Virus record (IMG/VR): IMGVR_UViG_3300043015_002664
Location: 1 to 27,620 of that record
Source of the DNA: a virus
Direction: 5' to 3' (one strand)
Length of the DNA: 27,620 nt
Positions 9,245 to 17,426 of the stretch are shown in pieces. The notes under the pieces are model-generated. The model was not told the origin of the DNA. It searched no databases and saw only the letters and a list, made by a program, of their open reading frames with translations. A program made the position numbers and the translations under genes. Numbering within the stretch: the stretch's first letter is position 1; every line of letters begins with the position of its first letter.

Positions 9245-10257
9245 TGAAGAAAATTATTCACATAGTAGGAACTAGACCTAATTATATTAAATTATTTCCT
9301 ACGTATTTAGCATTAAAAAATCATTTTGATAATATTATTGTAGATACCAATCAACATTATGATGATAATATGTCTAAAGTTTTTTTCGAGGAATTAAATC
9401 TTCCCCCTGCTAAGTATAATCTTAACATAGGATCGGGAACTCATGGGTACCAAACTGGGGAACTTATAAAACTAATAGAATCCTTATTGATTAAAGAAAA
9501 CCCTGATAGTGTAATAGTATACGGTGATGTAAATTCTTCCTTATCAGGGGCAATTGCTTCTGTAAAGTTAGGAATACCAATACTACATGTTGAAGCTGGT
9601 GCTAGAAGCTTTGATAGAGATATGCCCGAAGAAATCAATAGGATGCTTATAGATCAAATGTCTACAATTAACTTTTGCGCTCAGAAAACTCATGTTTCGA
9701 ATTTAATTAAAGAAAATATTTTTAATGGTAATTTAGTAGGAAATGTTATGGCAGACGCTGTTCACCTGTTAAAAAACCATTTAAAAAATCCATTAGGTTT
9801 TAAATATTATTTGTGTACTTTACATAGACCTTTTAATGTAGATTATCCTAATAGATTACATAAAATCCTTGCTAACTTAGAAACTTGGTCACATAAAGTA
9901 ATATTCCCGACTCACCCTAGAGTAAAAAATAAACTAACCAAAAATTATACAAATATAATTTTCACAGAACCTTTAGGATATGCTAATATGTTATCCCATA
10001 TAAAACACAGTGAAGGAGTTATATCAGATTCAGGAGGGGTACAATGTGAAACTACAATATTAAAGACCCCTCTTCAAACAGTCAGACCCTCAACGGAACA
10101 TACTGTAACTTTAGGTATGAATAATAAATTAGTTAGTGTAGATACCTTAAGTGAAGATAATTTTTTTATAAAAAATTACAATCTTCCTAAAATTTGGGAT
10201 GGTACCTCTTCCCAAAAAATATTTGAAACTATTTCTCAATTCTTAAAAACTAATTAA
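9244..10257 (+). CDS. UDP-N-acetylglucosamine 2-epimerase family (WecB/WbpI-like)
   Basis: This 337-residue GT-B-fold enzyme belongs to the family that inverts C2 of UDP-GlcNAc or UDP-GlcNAc(3NAc)A to the manno form. Seen motifs are VGTRPNYIK at the N-terminus, NMSKVFFEELNLP, IGSGTHGYQTGELI, VYGDVNSSLSGA, HVEAGARSFDRDMPEEINR (conserved catalytic-region acids), and SDSGGVQCETTILKTP with RPSTEHTVTLGMN near the C-terminus. It is slightly shorter than typical bacterial members (about 350-380). The family cannot be split into WecB and WbpI by eye. The WbpD-, WbpE- and WbpB-like genes downstream make WbpI-like use plausible. Overlaps join it to both neighbours. Confidence 0.9.
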   Translation: MKKIIHIVGTRPNYIKLFPTYLALKNHFDNIIVDTNQHYDDNMSKVFFEELNLPPAKYNLNIGSGTHGYQTGELIKLIESLLIKENPDSVIVYGDVNSSLSGAIASVKLGIPILHVEAGARSFDRDMPEEINRMLIDQMSTINFCAQKTHVSNLIKENIFNGNLVGNVMADAVHLLKNHLKNPLGFKYYLCTLHRPFNVDYPNRLHKILANLETWSHKVIFPTHPRVKNKLTKNYTNIIFTEPLGYANMLSHIKHSEGVISDSGGVQCETTILKTPLQTVRPSTEHTVTLGMNNKLVSVDTLSEDNFFIKNYNLPKIWDGTSSQKIFETISQFLKTN

Positions 10258-10448
10258 TGGATAGCATAGTTACCTCAGTTATAGAACAATTTAAAACTCG
10301 ATCAGAGTTTGGTGAAAAAAAGTATGGTGTTAATATGGATCGTGAAGATCTAGATTTTAGTGAGTGGGTTACTCACATGAAAGAAGAACTTATGGACGCT
10401 ATACTTTATTTAGAAAAATTAGAAAAATTAAAAAAATTAAACAAATGA
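10257..10448 (+). CDS. MazG-like mini-protein, 63 aa
   Basis: This short helical protein resembles a single conserved segment of phage MazG-like NTP pyrophosphatase-related proteins: FGEKKYGVNMDREDLDFSEWV followed by MKEELMDAILYLEKL. In the full family EExxD-type helices bind Mg and nucleotide, but only one such helix (EELMD) is clear here, so enzymatic activity alone is doubtful. The C-terminal end is a Lys/Leu repeat that could be a helical tail. It overlaps the epimerase stop and the next start. It could be a small regulator or a subunit. Confidence 0.5.
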   Translation: MDSIVTSVIEQFKTRSEFGEKKYGVNMDREDLDFSEWVTHMKEELMDAILYLEKLEKLKKLNK

Positions 10449-11011
10449 ACAACCAAAATCCTAAAATCTTTATTACAGGATGTGCTAAAACAGGTACTAC
10501 TTTAGTTAGAAGACTTTTTAATGCTTTTGACTTAAAAGTATATAATAAGGCTGAGGTCCCCTTTAAACAATTTATAACCCCCAATTTCCCTTCCCAGGTA
10601 GCAAAAAGAGCAGATGGGATTTATAGTGGTGAATTAAGCACAGAATTAATTCAATGGTACATAGAGCAAATTCAAAAACATAATATAAAAATTGTAAATG
10701 TTACTAGAAAAGAAGCTGATACTTTAAAAAGTTATAACGGTTATGTAACAAAATCTAGATATGATGGTTGTGTACAACAAATGGTTCAATACCCTGAATA
10801 TATTACATGTAATGTTAGATATGAAGAATTAATGGTAAATCCTGATGCCGTGCAAAATTATGTAGCTGAAGTTTTAAACTTAAAAATCATTCATAAATGG
10901 TCTGATTACCCCACTTGGTTTACAGATACAGATGATGACCCAAACCTCAAACTTTCCAAGTTTAAAATTGATTATTCTTTAAGAAAAATAGGTGCACCTA
11001 AAAATGCCTAA
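10445..11011 (+). CDS. Sulfotransferase-like P-loop protein
   Basis: This 188-residue protein resembles PAPS-dependent sulfotransferases, which add sulfate to sugars or other acceptors. The N-terminal IFITGCAKTGTTLVRRLFNAF has the 5'-phosphosulfate-binding loop (KTGTT). CNVRYEELMVNPDAVQ resembles the RYEDL-x-x-P segment that follows the 3'-phosphate site in the family. It is shorter than most sulfotransferases (250-300), so it may be a minimal form or a related kinase-like P-loop fold. ATG 10445 is chosen over the open frame from 10364 because the P-loop lies near the N-terminus. It overlaps the mini-protein before and the nuclease after. A role in sulfating the phage glycan is inference. Confidence 0.65.
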   Translation: MNNQNPKIFITGCAKTGTTLVRRLFNAFDLKVYNKAEVPFKQFITPNFPSQVAKRADGIYSGELSTELIQWYIEQIQKHNIKIVNVTRKEADTLKSYNGYVTKSRYDGCVQQMVQYPEYITCNVRYEELMVNPDAVQNYVAEVLNLKIIHKWSDYPTWFTDTDDDPNLKLSKFKIDYSLRKIGAPKNA

Positions 11012-11927
11012 AAAACCCCAAATACTAAAAGAGATACAGAATAAAGAATTGCCTGAGGTAAACTACGCTTACCAAAAAACAATTTCTTATTCACAAATGT
11101 CTATGTATAGAAGTTGCCCACACAAGTGGGCACTTCAATATAAAGATGGACATTATGATGATTCTCCTTCAATCCACTTTACATTTGGTACTGCTATGCA
11201 CGAGGTAATCCAAGATTGGCTCACAGTGTTATATGAAGAATCAGCTACTAAAGCAGACCAAATCAACTTAGAGGAACAATTCCAGGAAAAGTTTATAGGA
11301 CTCTATAAAGAAAGTTATTCTAAAAACAGTGAAACTCACTACTCGTCACCCGAAGAACTTAGAGAGTTTTTTGAAGATGGAGTAGCAATCCTTGATTTTA
11401 TTAAGAAAAAACGAAACCAATACTTTAGTAAGCGTGGTTGGCACCTTGCAGGTATTGAGTTACCAATTGTAATGAACGTTGGTAGAAACTTAATGTACAA
11501 GGGTTTTATTGATTTAGTATTATACCATGAACCTACAAATAAGTTTTATATCTACGATATAAAAACGTCTACTAGGGGATGGAATGCTAAAGCCAAATCA
11601 GACGAAAATAAGCAAATGCAACTTGTGCTTTACAAGAAGTTTTTTAATGAACAATATGGAATTCCACTTGAAAATATTGAAGTAGAATTTTTTATTGTAC
11701 GTAGAAAAGTTTGGGAAAATAGTGATTACCCAATTTATAGAGTACAACAACACAAACCAGCTGCAGGTCGTAATAAACTTAAAAAAGCAGATAAAATACT
11801 TGATGAGTTTATTACTGAGTGTTTTACACCTAAAGGAAAGTATCAAGAAAGAGAACACCCTAAAGTAATATCTTCTCTATGTAAATGGTGTCCTTTTAAT
11901 GGTAATAAAGAATTATGTAATAAATGA
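11004..11927 (+). CDS. PD-(D/E)XK nuclease, Cas4/AddB-like, probably Fe-S containing
   Basis: This 307-residue protein looks like a RecB-family exonuclease. Motifs in order are [14 protein letters not shown] (motif with Cys), FGTAMHEVI (GxAxHE), [10 protein letters not shown] (catalytic Asp), IYDIKTS (D-x-K) and [11 protein letters not shown] (motif with Gln). A C-terminal [13 protein letters not shown] cluster plus the N-terminal Cys gives four cysteines, as in the 4Fe-4S nucleases Cas4 and AddB. No CRISPR array or Cas1/Cas2 is in the window, so a CRISPR role has no support here. DNA end processing in phage recombination or packaging is plausible. ATG 11004 is used; GTG 10992 would add four residues. 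It overlaps its neighbours on both sides. Confidence 0.85.
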   Translation: MPKKPQILKEIQNKELPEVNYAYQKTISYSQMSMYRSCPHKWALQYKDGHYDDSPSIHFTFGTAMHEVIQDWLTVLYEESATKADQINLEEQFQEKFIGLYKESYSKNSETHYSSPEELREFFEDGVAILDFIKKKRNQYFSKRGWHLAGIELPIVMNVGRNLMYKGFIDLVLYHEPTNKFYIYDIKTSTRGWNAKAKSDENKQMQLVLYKKFFNEQYGIPLENIEVEFFIVRRKVWENSDYPIYRVQQHKPAAGRNKLKKADKILDEFITECFTPKGKYQEREHPKVISSLCKWCPFNGNKELCNK

Positions 11928-12316
11928 TACACGAAACAGCAAACATATACCCTTCGGCCCAAATAGATTCTACTAGTAAAGTAGGAGCATTTGCTGAAAT
12001 TGGACATAAAGTAATAATAGGTAAAAATTGCTCTATTGGATTTGGGGCTTTTATCCCTGAAAATGTAGAAATAGGTGATAATGTTTTTATAGGTCCTGGA
12101 GTAGTATTTACTAATGACAAATATGCTCCTTCTAAAGGTAAGTGGAGAGAAGATCCACCAACAAAAGTTCAAGATAACGTGACTATTGGAGCTAATTCTA
12201 CTATCTTACCCTCATTAATCATAGGAACCAACTCTAGAGTAGGAGCAGGTTCTGTAGTTACTAAAAATATCCCTAAAAACTCAATTGTATACGGAAACCC
12301 AGCAAAATGCCAATAA
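11924..12316 (+). CDS. Left-handed beta-helix N-acetyltransferase (WbpD/WlbB-like)
   Basis: This 130-residue protein is built of hexapeptide repeats ([LIV]-G-x4), the mark of trimeric left-handed beta-helix acyltransferases. It matches the family acetylating the 3-amino group of UDP-GlcNAc(3NH2)A: start [13 protein letters not shown], then [36 protein letters not shown] (the VFTND segment near the acceptor and acetyl-CoA sites), [11 protein letters not shown] and the end YGNPAKCQ. It is shorter than Pseudomonas WbpD (about 190). Overlap with the aminotransferase and its place next to a WbpB-like dehydrogenase strongly favour this assignment over a generic sugar O-acetyltransferase. Confidence 0.8.
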   Translation: MIHETANIYPSAQIDSTSKVGAFAEIGHKVIIGKNCSIGFGAFIPENVEIGDNVFIGPGVVFTNDKYAPSKGKWREDPPTKVQDNVTIGANSTILPSLIIGTNSRVGAGSVVTKNIPKNSIVYGNPAKCQ

Positions 12317-13125
12317 TTGTAAGAAATATTTTCGAAGATTACGTAAAAGAACGTTTTGATCTTCAAGACTGTATAGCAGTAAACAATGGGAGTAGTGCTA
12401 TTATAGCACCTTTGTGGTCTATGGATTTAAAACCAGACGATGAAGTAATAACAACTCCTTTTACTTTTATATCAACAGTTACTTCAATAGTAATTGCGGG
12501 TGCTAAACCTGTATTTGTAGATATAAATGAGGGTAATTATTTAATCAACCCAGACCTTATCGAACAAGCTATTACTCCTAAAACTAAAGCAATTATGCCG
12601 GTCCACTTGTTTGGGCAAGTGTGTGATATGGATAGGATAAATGAAATAGCTAAAAAACATAACTTAGTAGTTATTGAAGATACATCCCAATCATTTGGGG
12701 CTAAATCAGAAGGTAGAATGGCGGGAATGATGTCTGATGTAGGAACTTTTTCATTCCAAAAAACTAAAAACATCAATACGTTTGAAGGAGGAATGATTTG
12801 TATCCCTAAAGACTCCAAACTAGATGCTGATAAAATTAGAGCTATCTGTAACCAAGGACAAACCAGCAAATACCACCACGAGTATTTAGGATTTAACTTT
12901 AGAATGGCTGAACCGCTTTGCCTATTAGCTTATAGCCAAATGAAGCTCCACATGAAAGGTATTGAAGCAGAACTTGGATTTAGAACTATTAAAAATGGTC
13001 ATTATCCTTACGTTGCTTATGATCAACCTGCTATTAAACGTTTAGGAATTACAGGTGACTGCCCTATAGCTGAAAAAACAGCTAAGTTTATTAAGGAAAA
13101 TTATTTTAAGGGAACCACAACATGA
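12307..13125 (+). CDS. DegT/DnrJ/EryC1 aminotransferase, shortened (WbpE-like)
   Basis: This PLP enzyme is predicted to transaminate a 3-keto UDP-sugar with glutamate. Recognisable are [65 protein letters not shown] and [16 protein letters not shown] with the PLP lysine. LGFNFRMAE supplies the conserved Asn. At 272 residues it is far shorter than family members (about 360). Compared with WbpE from memory, the N-terminus lacks about 35 residues. A further roughly 55 residues are missing between MKGIEAEL and [12 protein letters not shown]. The key residues survive, so it may still be active. It overlaps its neighbours by 10 and 4 bases. Confidence 0.8.
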   Translation: MPIIVRNIFEDYVKERFDLQDCIAVNNGSSAIIAPLWSMDLKPDDEVITTPFTFISTVTSIVIAGAKPVFVDINEGNYLINPDLIEQAITPKTKAIMPVHLFGQVCDMDRINEIAKKHNLVVIEDTSQSFGAKSEGRMAGMMSDVGTFSFQKTKNINTFEGGMICIPKDSKLDADKIRAICNQGQTSKYHHEYLGFNFRMAEPLCLLAYSQMKLHMKGIEAELGFRTIKNGHYPYVAYDQPAIKRLGITGDCPIAEKTAKFIKENYFKGTTT

Positions 13126-13985
13126 AAAAATTTGCTTTAATAGGAGGAGCAGGGTATATAGCTCCAAGGCACGTTCAAGCCATACAACACACAGGCAATG
13201 ACTTAGGAGCCATTTTAGATCCATATGATGGTGTAGGATATATTGACAAGTATTTCCCTAAAGCATCATATTTCAGTGAAGCAGAACGATTCGATAGACA
13301 CCTCTACAGACATAAAAAAGAATATGATTATGTTTCTATTTGTTCCCCTAATTATTTACATGATGCCCATATCCGTTTAGCATTGCGAAATGAATGTGAT
13401 GTCATTTGTGAAAAACCTTTAGTCCTTAATACTCGACATTTAGATTCTCTCCAAGAATTAGAAAATGAAACAGGTAAATCTATCAATACTATCCTTCAAC
13501 TTAGGTACCACGACGCTATTATAAATCTTAGGGAAAAATACAAAAATACTAAACAGATTCATAAGGTTACTTTAGATTATATTACTCCTAGGGGTAAATG
13601 GTATGATTACTCGTGGAAAGGTAATCTAGACAAATCCGGGGGGGTAACATGTAATATAGGAATCCATTTTTTTGATATGCTTATTTGGATTTTTGGGGAT
13701 GTTATAAGTTTTGATGCTATTAATACTGCTACTTCTTCCAAAGGCAAAGTCTATTTAGAACACGCTGAAGTGGACTATAACCTAAGTATCAACCAGGAGG
13801 AATTACCTTGGGATGAGTGGAAACCTTACAGAAATATAACTATAGATAATAATCCCTTAGAATTTTCTGAAGGGTTTACTGAGTTACATAATAGAAGTTA
13901 TGAACAAATATTAAATGGGAATGGGTTTGGAATTAAAGATGTTTATCCTTCTATAGCCTTAGTAGATAAATTAAAAAGAATATAA
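13122..13985 (+). CDS. NAD-dependent UDP-sugar 3-dehydrogenase (WbpB/WlbA-like, Gfo/Idh/MocA)
   Basis: This 287-residue protein is close to the WbpB/WlbA type, which oxidises C3 of UDP-GlcNAcA to give the 3-keto substrate of the aminotransferase. The NAD-binding GGAGYIAPRHVQAI, VSICSPNYLHDAHI, the catalytic-lysine motif VICEKPLV, the ILQLRYHDAII segment, KWYDYSWKGN and NIGIHFFDMLIWIFGD are seen; the last part LEFSEGFTELHNRSYEQILNGNGFGIKD also matches remembered WbpB sequence. Length fits the lower end of the family (about 290-340). It overlaps the aminotransferase by ATGA and is the last gene before a 40-base gap. The pathway context makes this one of the firmest assignments in the island. 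Confidence 0.9.
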   Translation: MKKFALIGGAGYIAPRHVQAIQHTGNDLGAILDPYDGVGYIDKYFPKASYFSEAERFDRHLYRHKKEYDYVSICSPNYLHDAHIRLALRNECDVICEKPLVLNTRHLDSLQELENETGKSINTILQLRYHDAIINLREKYKNTKQIHKVTLDYITPRGKWYDYSWKGNLDKSGGVTCNIGIHFFDMLIWIFGDVISFDAINTATSSKGKVYLEHAEVDYNLSINQEELPWDEWKPYRNITIDNNPLEFSEGFTELHNRSYEQILNGNGFGIKDVYPSIALVDKLKRI

Positions 13986-14000
13986 TTTTTCTAACTCCAT

Positions 14001-14012
14001 ACATATTTATAT
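14001..14012 (+). promoter_or_regulatory. ATATTTA-type promoter-like box before the RHH gene
   Basis: ACATATTTATAT ends 13 bases before the ATG at 14026, in a 40-base gap between the WbpB-like gene and the RHH gene. An almost identical 11-base string (ACATATTTATA) precedes the HNH gene at 25815. No clear -33 element is seen. Confidence 0.35.
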
Positions 14013-14025
14013 CAAAATATATGCT

Positions 14026-14211
14026 ATGAAAAAAGATATGACCCTAACAAGTGTAAAAATTCAAAGTGAGTTATTTGAAGAATTTAAGATCGCATGTGTA
14101 AGACATAAGTTTTCTTTCCAAAAACTTGCTGATCGTTGTGTTCATTTGTATCTCACTGATGAAGAGTTTAAAAAGCAAATACACAACCACAACAATTTAG
14201 ATTTAAAATAA
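14026..14211 (+). CDS. Small ribbon-helix-helix-like protein, 61 aa
   Basis: The protein has the layout of a ribbon-helix-helix DNA-binding domain: a short strand (LTSVKIQ, about residues 6-12), a helix (ELFEEFKIACVRHK), a turn and a second helix (FQKLADRCVHLYLTDEEFKKQI). RHH dimers bind operators through the paired strands, so this may be an autoregulator or an island regulator. It has its own promoter-like box. The ATG fits an A-rich leader. It is followed by 20 bases and the next glycosyltransferase. No target can be read from the sequence. Confidence 0.55.
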   Translation: MKKDMTLTSVKIQSELFEEFKIACVRHKFSFQKLADRCVHLYLTDEEFKKQIHNHNNLDLK

Positions 14212-14231
14212 AAAACGTATTAAAAAACAAA

Positions 14232-15686
14232 ATGGTTACGAAAATGGAAGGATACGTTCCTAAGGAGGAGCGTAAAAAAATCCTATTAATGTGTGATGAT
14301 CTTAGAACACACTCTGGGATAGGTACAATTGCTAAAGAAATAGTACTCCATACTGCCCACAGATATAATTGGGTACAAGTAGCAGCTGCTATTGAACACC
14401 CTGAAAAAGGCAAACGTTTAGATATTAGTGAAGATACTAACAAACATTTGGGAATAGACGATGCTTCTATAATTTTATACCCATCAAGTGGGTATGGAAC
14501 CCCAGATTTAGTTCGACAACTACTTCAAGTTGAAAAACCTGATGCTATTTTCTTATTTACTGACCCCAGATATTGGGTTTGGTTGTTTCAAATTGAAAAT
14601 GAGATAAGAAAACAAATTCCTATAGTTTATCTAAATATTTGGGATGACTATCCTGCTCCCATGTACAATAAAACTTATTATGAATCATGTGATGCTTTAC
14701 TTGGAATTTCTAAGCAAACTGTAAATATTAACAATTTAGTACTTGGGGATAAAGCAAAAGATAAACTTATTTCATATGTTCCTCATGGGCTTAATCATAA
14801 AATGATGTTTCCTATTGATGAATCATATGAACAATATGATAAATTTAAAGAATTTAAACAAAACCTATTCCAAGGTAAAGAATATGATTTTGTAGCTCTT
14901 TACAATTCTAGAAATATTAGACGTAAACAAGTACCTGATACTATTTGGGCTTTTAAACAATTTGTTGACAAGCTATCCTTAGAACAAGCTAAAAAGTGTG
15001 CCTTAGTTCTTCACACCCAACTTGTAGACCCTAATGGAACAGACCTCCCAGCTGTCGTAGAAATGCTTTGTGGGAATGATCCTGAAAGGTATAATGTTAT
15101 TTTTTCTTCAAATAGGTTAGATACCCAACAAATGAATTGGTTATACAATTGTACAGATGTTCAAATCCAACTTACTTCTAATGAAGGATGGGGTCTTAGT
15201 TTAACAGAAGCAATTTTATGTGGTAATCCTATTATTGCTAATGTTACAGGAGGTATGCAAGACCAAATGAGGTTTGAAGATGACAATGGTAATTGGTTTA
15301 CACCTACTAAAGATCTACCATCTAACCATACTAAAAAATACACTAAACACGGAGAATGGGCGTTCCCAGTTTTCCCCACTAGTAGATCAATAGTAGGTTC
15401 ACCTGCTACCCCTTATATTTTTGATGATAGATGTGAGGCGAGCGATGCTGCTGATCAATTATATAATGTTTATCAATTAGATAAAGCTGAAAGAAAGTCT
15501 CGAGGGTTAAAAGGTAGAGAATGGGCTCTAAGCGATGAAGCAGGACTCACCTCCGAAAAAATGTCTTATAAAGTAATAGAAAACATTGATACCTTATTAG
15601 ACACCTGGAAACCCAGAAAAAAATACGAATTAATTAAAGTAACTAATCAAAGCCCAAAGGCTGTACCTCATAATCTAGTATATTAA
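14232..15686 (+). CDS. Glycosyltransferase, GT-B fold (GT4-like)
   Basis: This 484-residue protein has the two-domain GT-B layout. The N-terminal domain starts KKILLMCDDLRTHSGIGTIAKEIV, with a glycine-rich acceptor-side loop. The C-terminal domain contains FVALYNSRNIRRKQVPDTIWAFKQF, LVLHTQLVDPNGTD and the nucleotide-binding NEGWGLSLTEAILCGNPIIANVTGGMQDQ, which is the E-x7-E-type GT4 signature. It is soluble. Starts at 14232 or 14244 are both ATG; the upstream one sits in an AAAACAAA leader. The stop overlaps the next gene. The pair of adjacent GT-B enzymes suggests successive sugar additions. Confidence 0.87.
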   Translation: MVTKMEGYVPKEERKKILLMCDDLRTHSGIGTIAKEIVLHTAHRYNWVQVAAAIEHPEKGKRLDISEDTNKHLGIDDASIILYPSSGYGTPDLVRQLLQVEKPDAIFLFTDPRYWVWLFQIENEIRKQIPIVYLNIWDDYPAPMYNKTYYESCDALLGISKQTVNINNLVLGDKAKDKLISYVPHGLNHKMMFPIDESYEQYDKFKEFKQNLFQGKEYDFVALYNSRNIRRKQVPDTIWAFKQFVDKLSLEQAKKCALVLHTQLVDPNGTDLPAVVEMLCGNDPERYNVIFSSNRLDTQQMNWLYNCTDVQIQLTSNEGWGLSLTEAILCGNPIIANVTGGMQDQMRFEDDNGNWFTPTKDLPSNHTKKYTKHGEWAFPVFPTSRSIVGSPATPYIFDDRCEASDAADQLYNVYQLDKAERKSRGLKGREWALSDEAGLTSEKMSYKVIENIDTLLDTWKPRKKYELIKVTNQSPKAVPHNLVY

Positions 15687-16987
15687 TGAAACCAACATTT
15701 GTAATAAGTTGCCCTATTGACACCTATTCGGGTTATGGGGCACGTTCTCGAGATCTAGTTAAAGCTATTATTGAACTAGATAAGTATGATGTTAAAATTT
15801 TACCACAAAGATGGGGGAACACTCCATGGAATTTTATAAAAGACCATCAAGAAGAATGGGGTTTTCTAACTGAACATTTATTAAGTGCTCCTCAATTGCC
15901 TAAACAACCTGAAATTTGGGCACAAGTAACTGTTCCTAATGAATTCCAAGCCGTAGGAAAATATAATATAGGATTTACTGCGGGTATTGAAACTACCACC
16001 TGTGCTCCTCAATGGATAGAAGGTGTAAATAGGATGGACCTCACCTTAGTTTCTTCAGAACATGCTAAATATGTTTTTACTAGTACTAGGTTTAACCAAG
16101 AAAATAATGGTAAATTAGTAGGTGAAGTTTTTGTAAAAAAACCTATAGAAGTTTTACTTGAAGGAGCGGATTTAACTAAATATTTCCCATCCAAAGAAAA
16201 AAGCTCTATTGACTTAAGCAATATTAAAGAATCATTTGCTTATCTATTTGTAGGTCATTGGATGAAAGGAGACATAGGTGAAGACAGAAAAAATGTAGGA
16301 TTGCTTGTAAAATTGTTTTATGAAACTTTTAAAAACAAGAAAAATGTTCCTGCCTTAATTCTTAAATGTAGTGGGGCAGGCGCTTCCTACATAGACAGAG
16401 AAACTATTCTTGATAAAATAAACCAGGTTAAATCTACAGTTAAAGCTGATACTTATCCCAATGTTTATCTTCTCCACGGTGAGTTTTCAGATAAAGAAAT
16501 GAATGATCTTTATAATCACAAAAAAGTAAAGGCAATGGTTTCTTTAACTAAAGGTGAAGGATTTGGCCGTCCATTACTTGAGTTTAGCTTGACTAAAAAA
16601 CCTATTATTACTACTAATTGGAGTGGGCATATAGACTTTTTAGACCCTAAATTTACAACATTAGTAGGGGGTGAAGTTAAACAAATTCATTCTAGTGCTG
16701 TAGTTCAGGATATGCTAATCCCAGAAAGTGGGTGGTTTGCTCCTGATGTTCAAGAAGTAGTTAACCATTTACAAAATATGTTTGTTAATTACAAAGGGTA
16801 TGAAAAAGGAACCATGCTTCAGTATCATAAAAGTAAAAACAATTTTAGTTTTACATCAATGAAAAAGACCCTTAATTCTTATTTAGATATTTACCTCCCC
16901 GAATTTGAAATGGTGGAAAATATTAAACTAGAATTACCTAAATTAAATTTACCAAAACTTAAAAAATTAGAAAATGTCGAAGGATAA
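15686..16987 (+). CDS. Glycosyltransferase, GT-B fold (GT4-like), second copy
   Basis: This 433-residue protein is a second GT-B enzyme. It begins PTFVISCPIDTYSGYGARSRDLVKAI. The Rossmann-like C-terminal domain carries YLFVGHWMKGDIGEDRKNVGLLVKLF, LILKCSGAGAS and the donor-binding TKGEGFGRPLLEFSLTKKPIITTNWSGHIDF. Its C-terminal tail is a Leu/Lys/Pro repeat (LELPKLNLPKLKKLEN) of unknown purpose. It overlaps the previous glycosyltransferase (TAATG) and the next gene by 14 bases. Sequence is not close to the first copy, so this is not a recent duplication. Donor and linkage are unknown. Confidence 0.85.
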   Translation: MKPTFVISCPIDTYSGYGARSRDLVKAIIELDKYDVKILPQRWGNTPWNFIKDHQEEWGFLTEHLLSAPQLPKQPEIWAQVTVPNEFQAVGKYNIGFTAGIETTTCAPQWIEGVNRMDLTLVSSEHAKYVFTSTRFNQENNGKLVGEVFVKKPIEVLLEGADLTKYFPSKEKSSIDLSNIKESFAYLFVGHWMKGDIGEDRKNVGLLVKLFYETFKNKKNVPALILKCSGAGASYIDRETILDKINQVKSTVKADTYPNVYLLHGEFSDKEMNDLYNHKKVKAMVSLTKGEGFGRPLLEFSLTKKPIITTNWSGHIDFLDPKFTTLVGGEVKQIHSSAVVQDMLIPESGWFAPDVQEVVNHLQNMFVNYKGYEKGTMLQYHKSKNNFSFTSMKKTLNSYLDIYLPEFEMVENIKLELPKLNLPKLKKLENVEG

Positions 16988-17426
16988 TTTAACTGTTTGT
17001 CCCAGATGTGGGAGTGATGCTTGCTACGAAACTGATTTAGGAGCAGATTATAAAATAAATATGTGTTATGGTTGTGGGTTTACAACTAACACTTTAATGA
17101 CAAACGAGAGCCAGTTCTTAGAAGAACAACTTGAAGTTCTTCCTGAACTTTACAAAGATTTAGTTTATGAAGATGAAAATGGACAACATTGGATGCCTTC
17201 TACTATTAATAACCCTGAACAAGGGATGATTTTTATTGATGGTACCTCAGTAGATGATTGGAGGTGGGCTGCTTGTAAAGGAATAGAACTTACCCAAGAA
17301 GAAAAAGAAAGATTCCCAGAAGATGCTACTCACAAAATGGACATGAGTACCGTAAAATATTTTGCTGAGCGTGATTTTATAGAAGCTCTTGATTATATTG
17401 GAGTTTTCGAAAATAAAGAACAATGA
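16974..17426 (+). CDS. Zinc-ribbon protein of unknown function, 150 aa
   Basis: The N-terminal 35 residues form a zinc ribbon: CPRCGSDAC, then about 15 residues later CYGCGF, giving four zinc ligands. The rest (EEQLEVLPELYKDLVYEDENGQHWMPSTINNPEQGMIFIDG, VDDWRWAACKGIELTQEEKERFP) is acidic with tryptophans and is not a family I recognise. It overlaps the neighbouring glycosyltransferase genes by 14 and 4 bases, so it is an integral operon member. A role as a regulator or adaptor in glycan synthesis is possible only by position. Confidence 0.65.
   Translation: MSKDNLTVCPRCGSDACYETDLGADYKINMCYGCGFTTNTLMTNESQFLEEQLEVLPELYKDLVYEDENGQHWMPSTINNPEQGMIFIDGTSVDDWRWAACKGIELTQEEKERFPEDATHKMDMSTVKYFAERDFIEALDYIGVFENKEQ

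Noticed and set aside
10364-10444. Longer sulfotransferase-like protein starting at 10364
   Set aside because: The extra part is a shifted-frame reading of the MazG-like protein (low-complexity RKIRKIKKIKQ); ATG 10445 puts the P-loop at the usual N-terminal place.
11004-11927. CRISPR-associated Cas4
   Set aside because: Motifs fit the wider Cas4/AddB nuclease group, but no repeat-spacer array, cas1 or cas2 was seen in the window.
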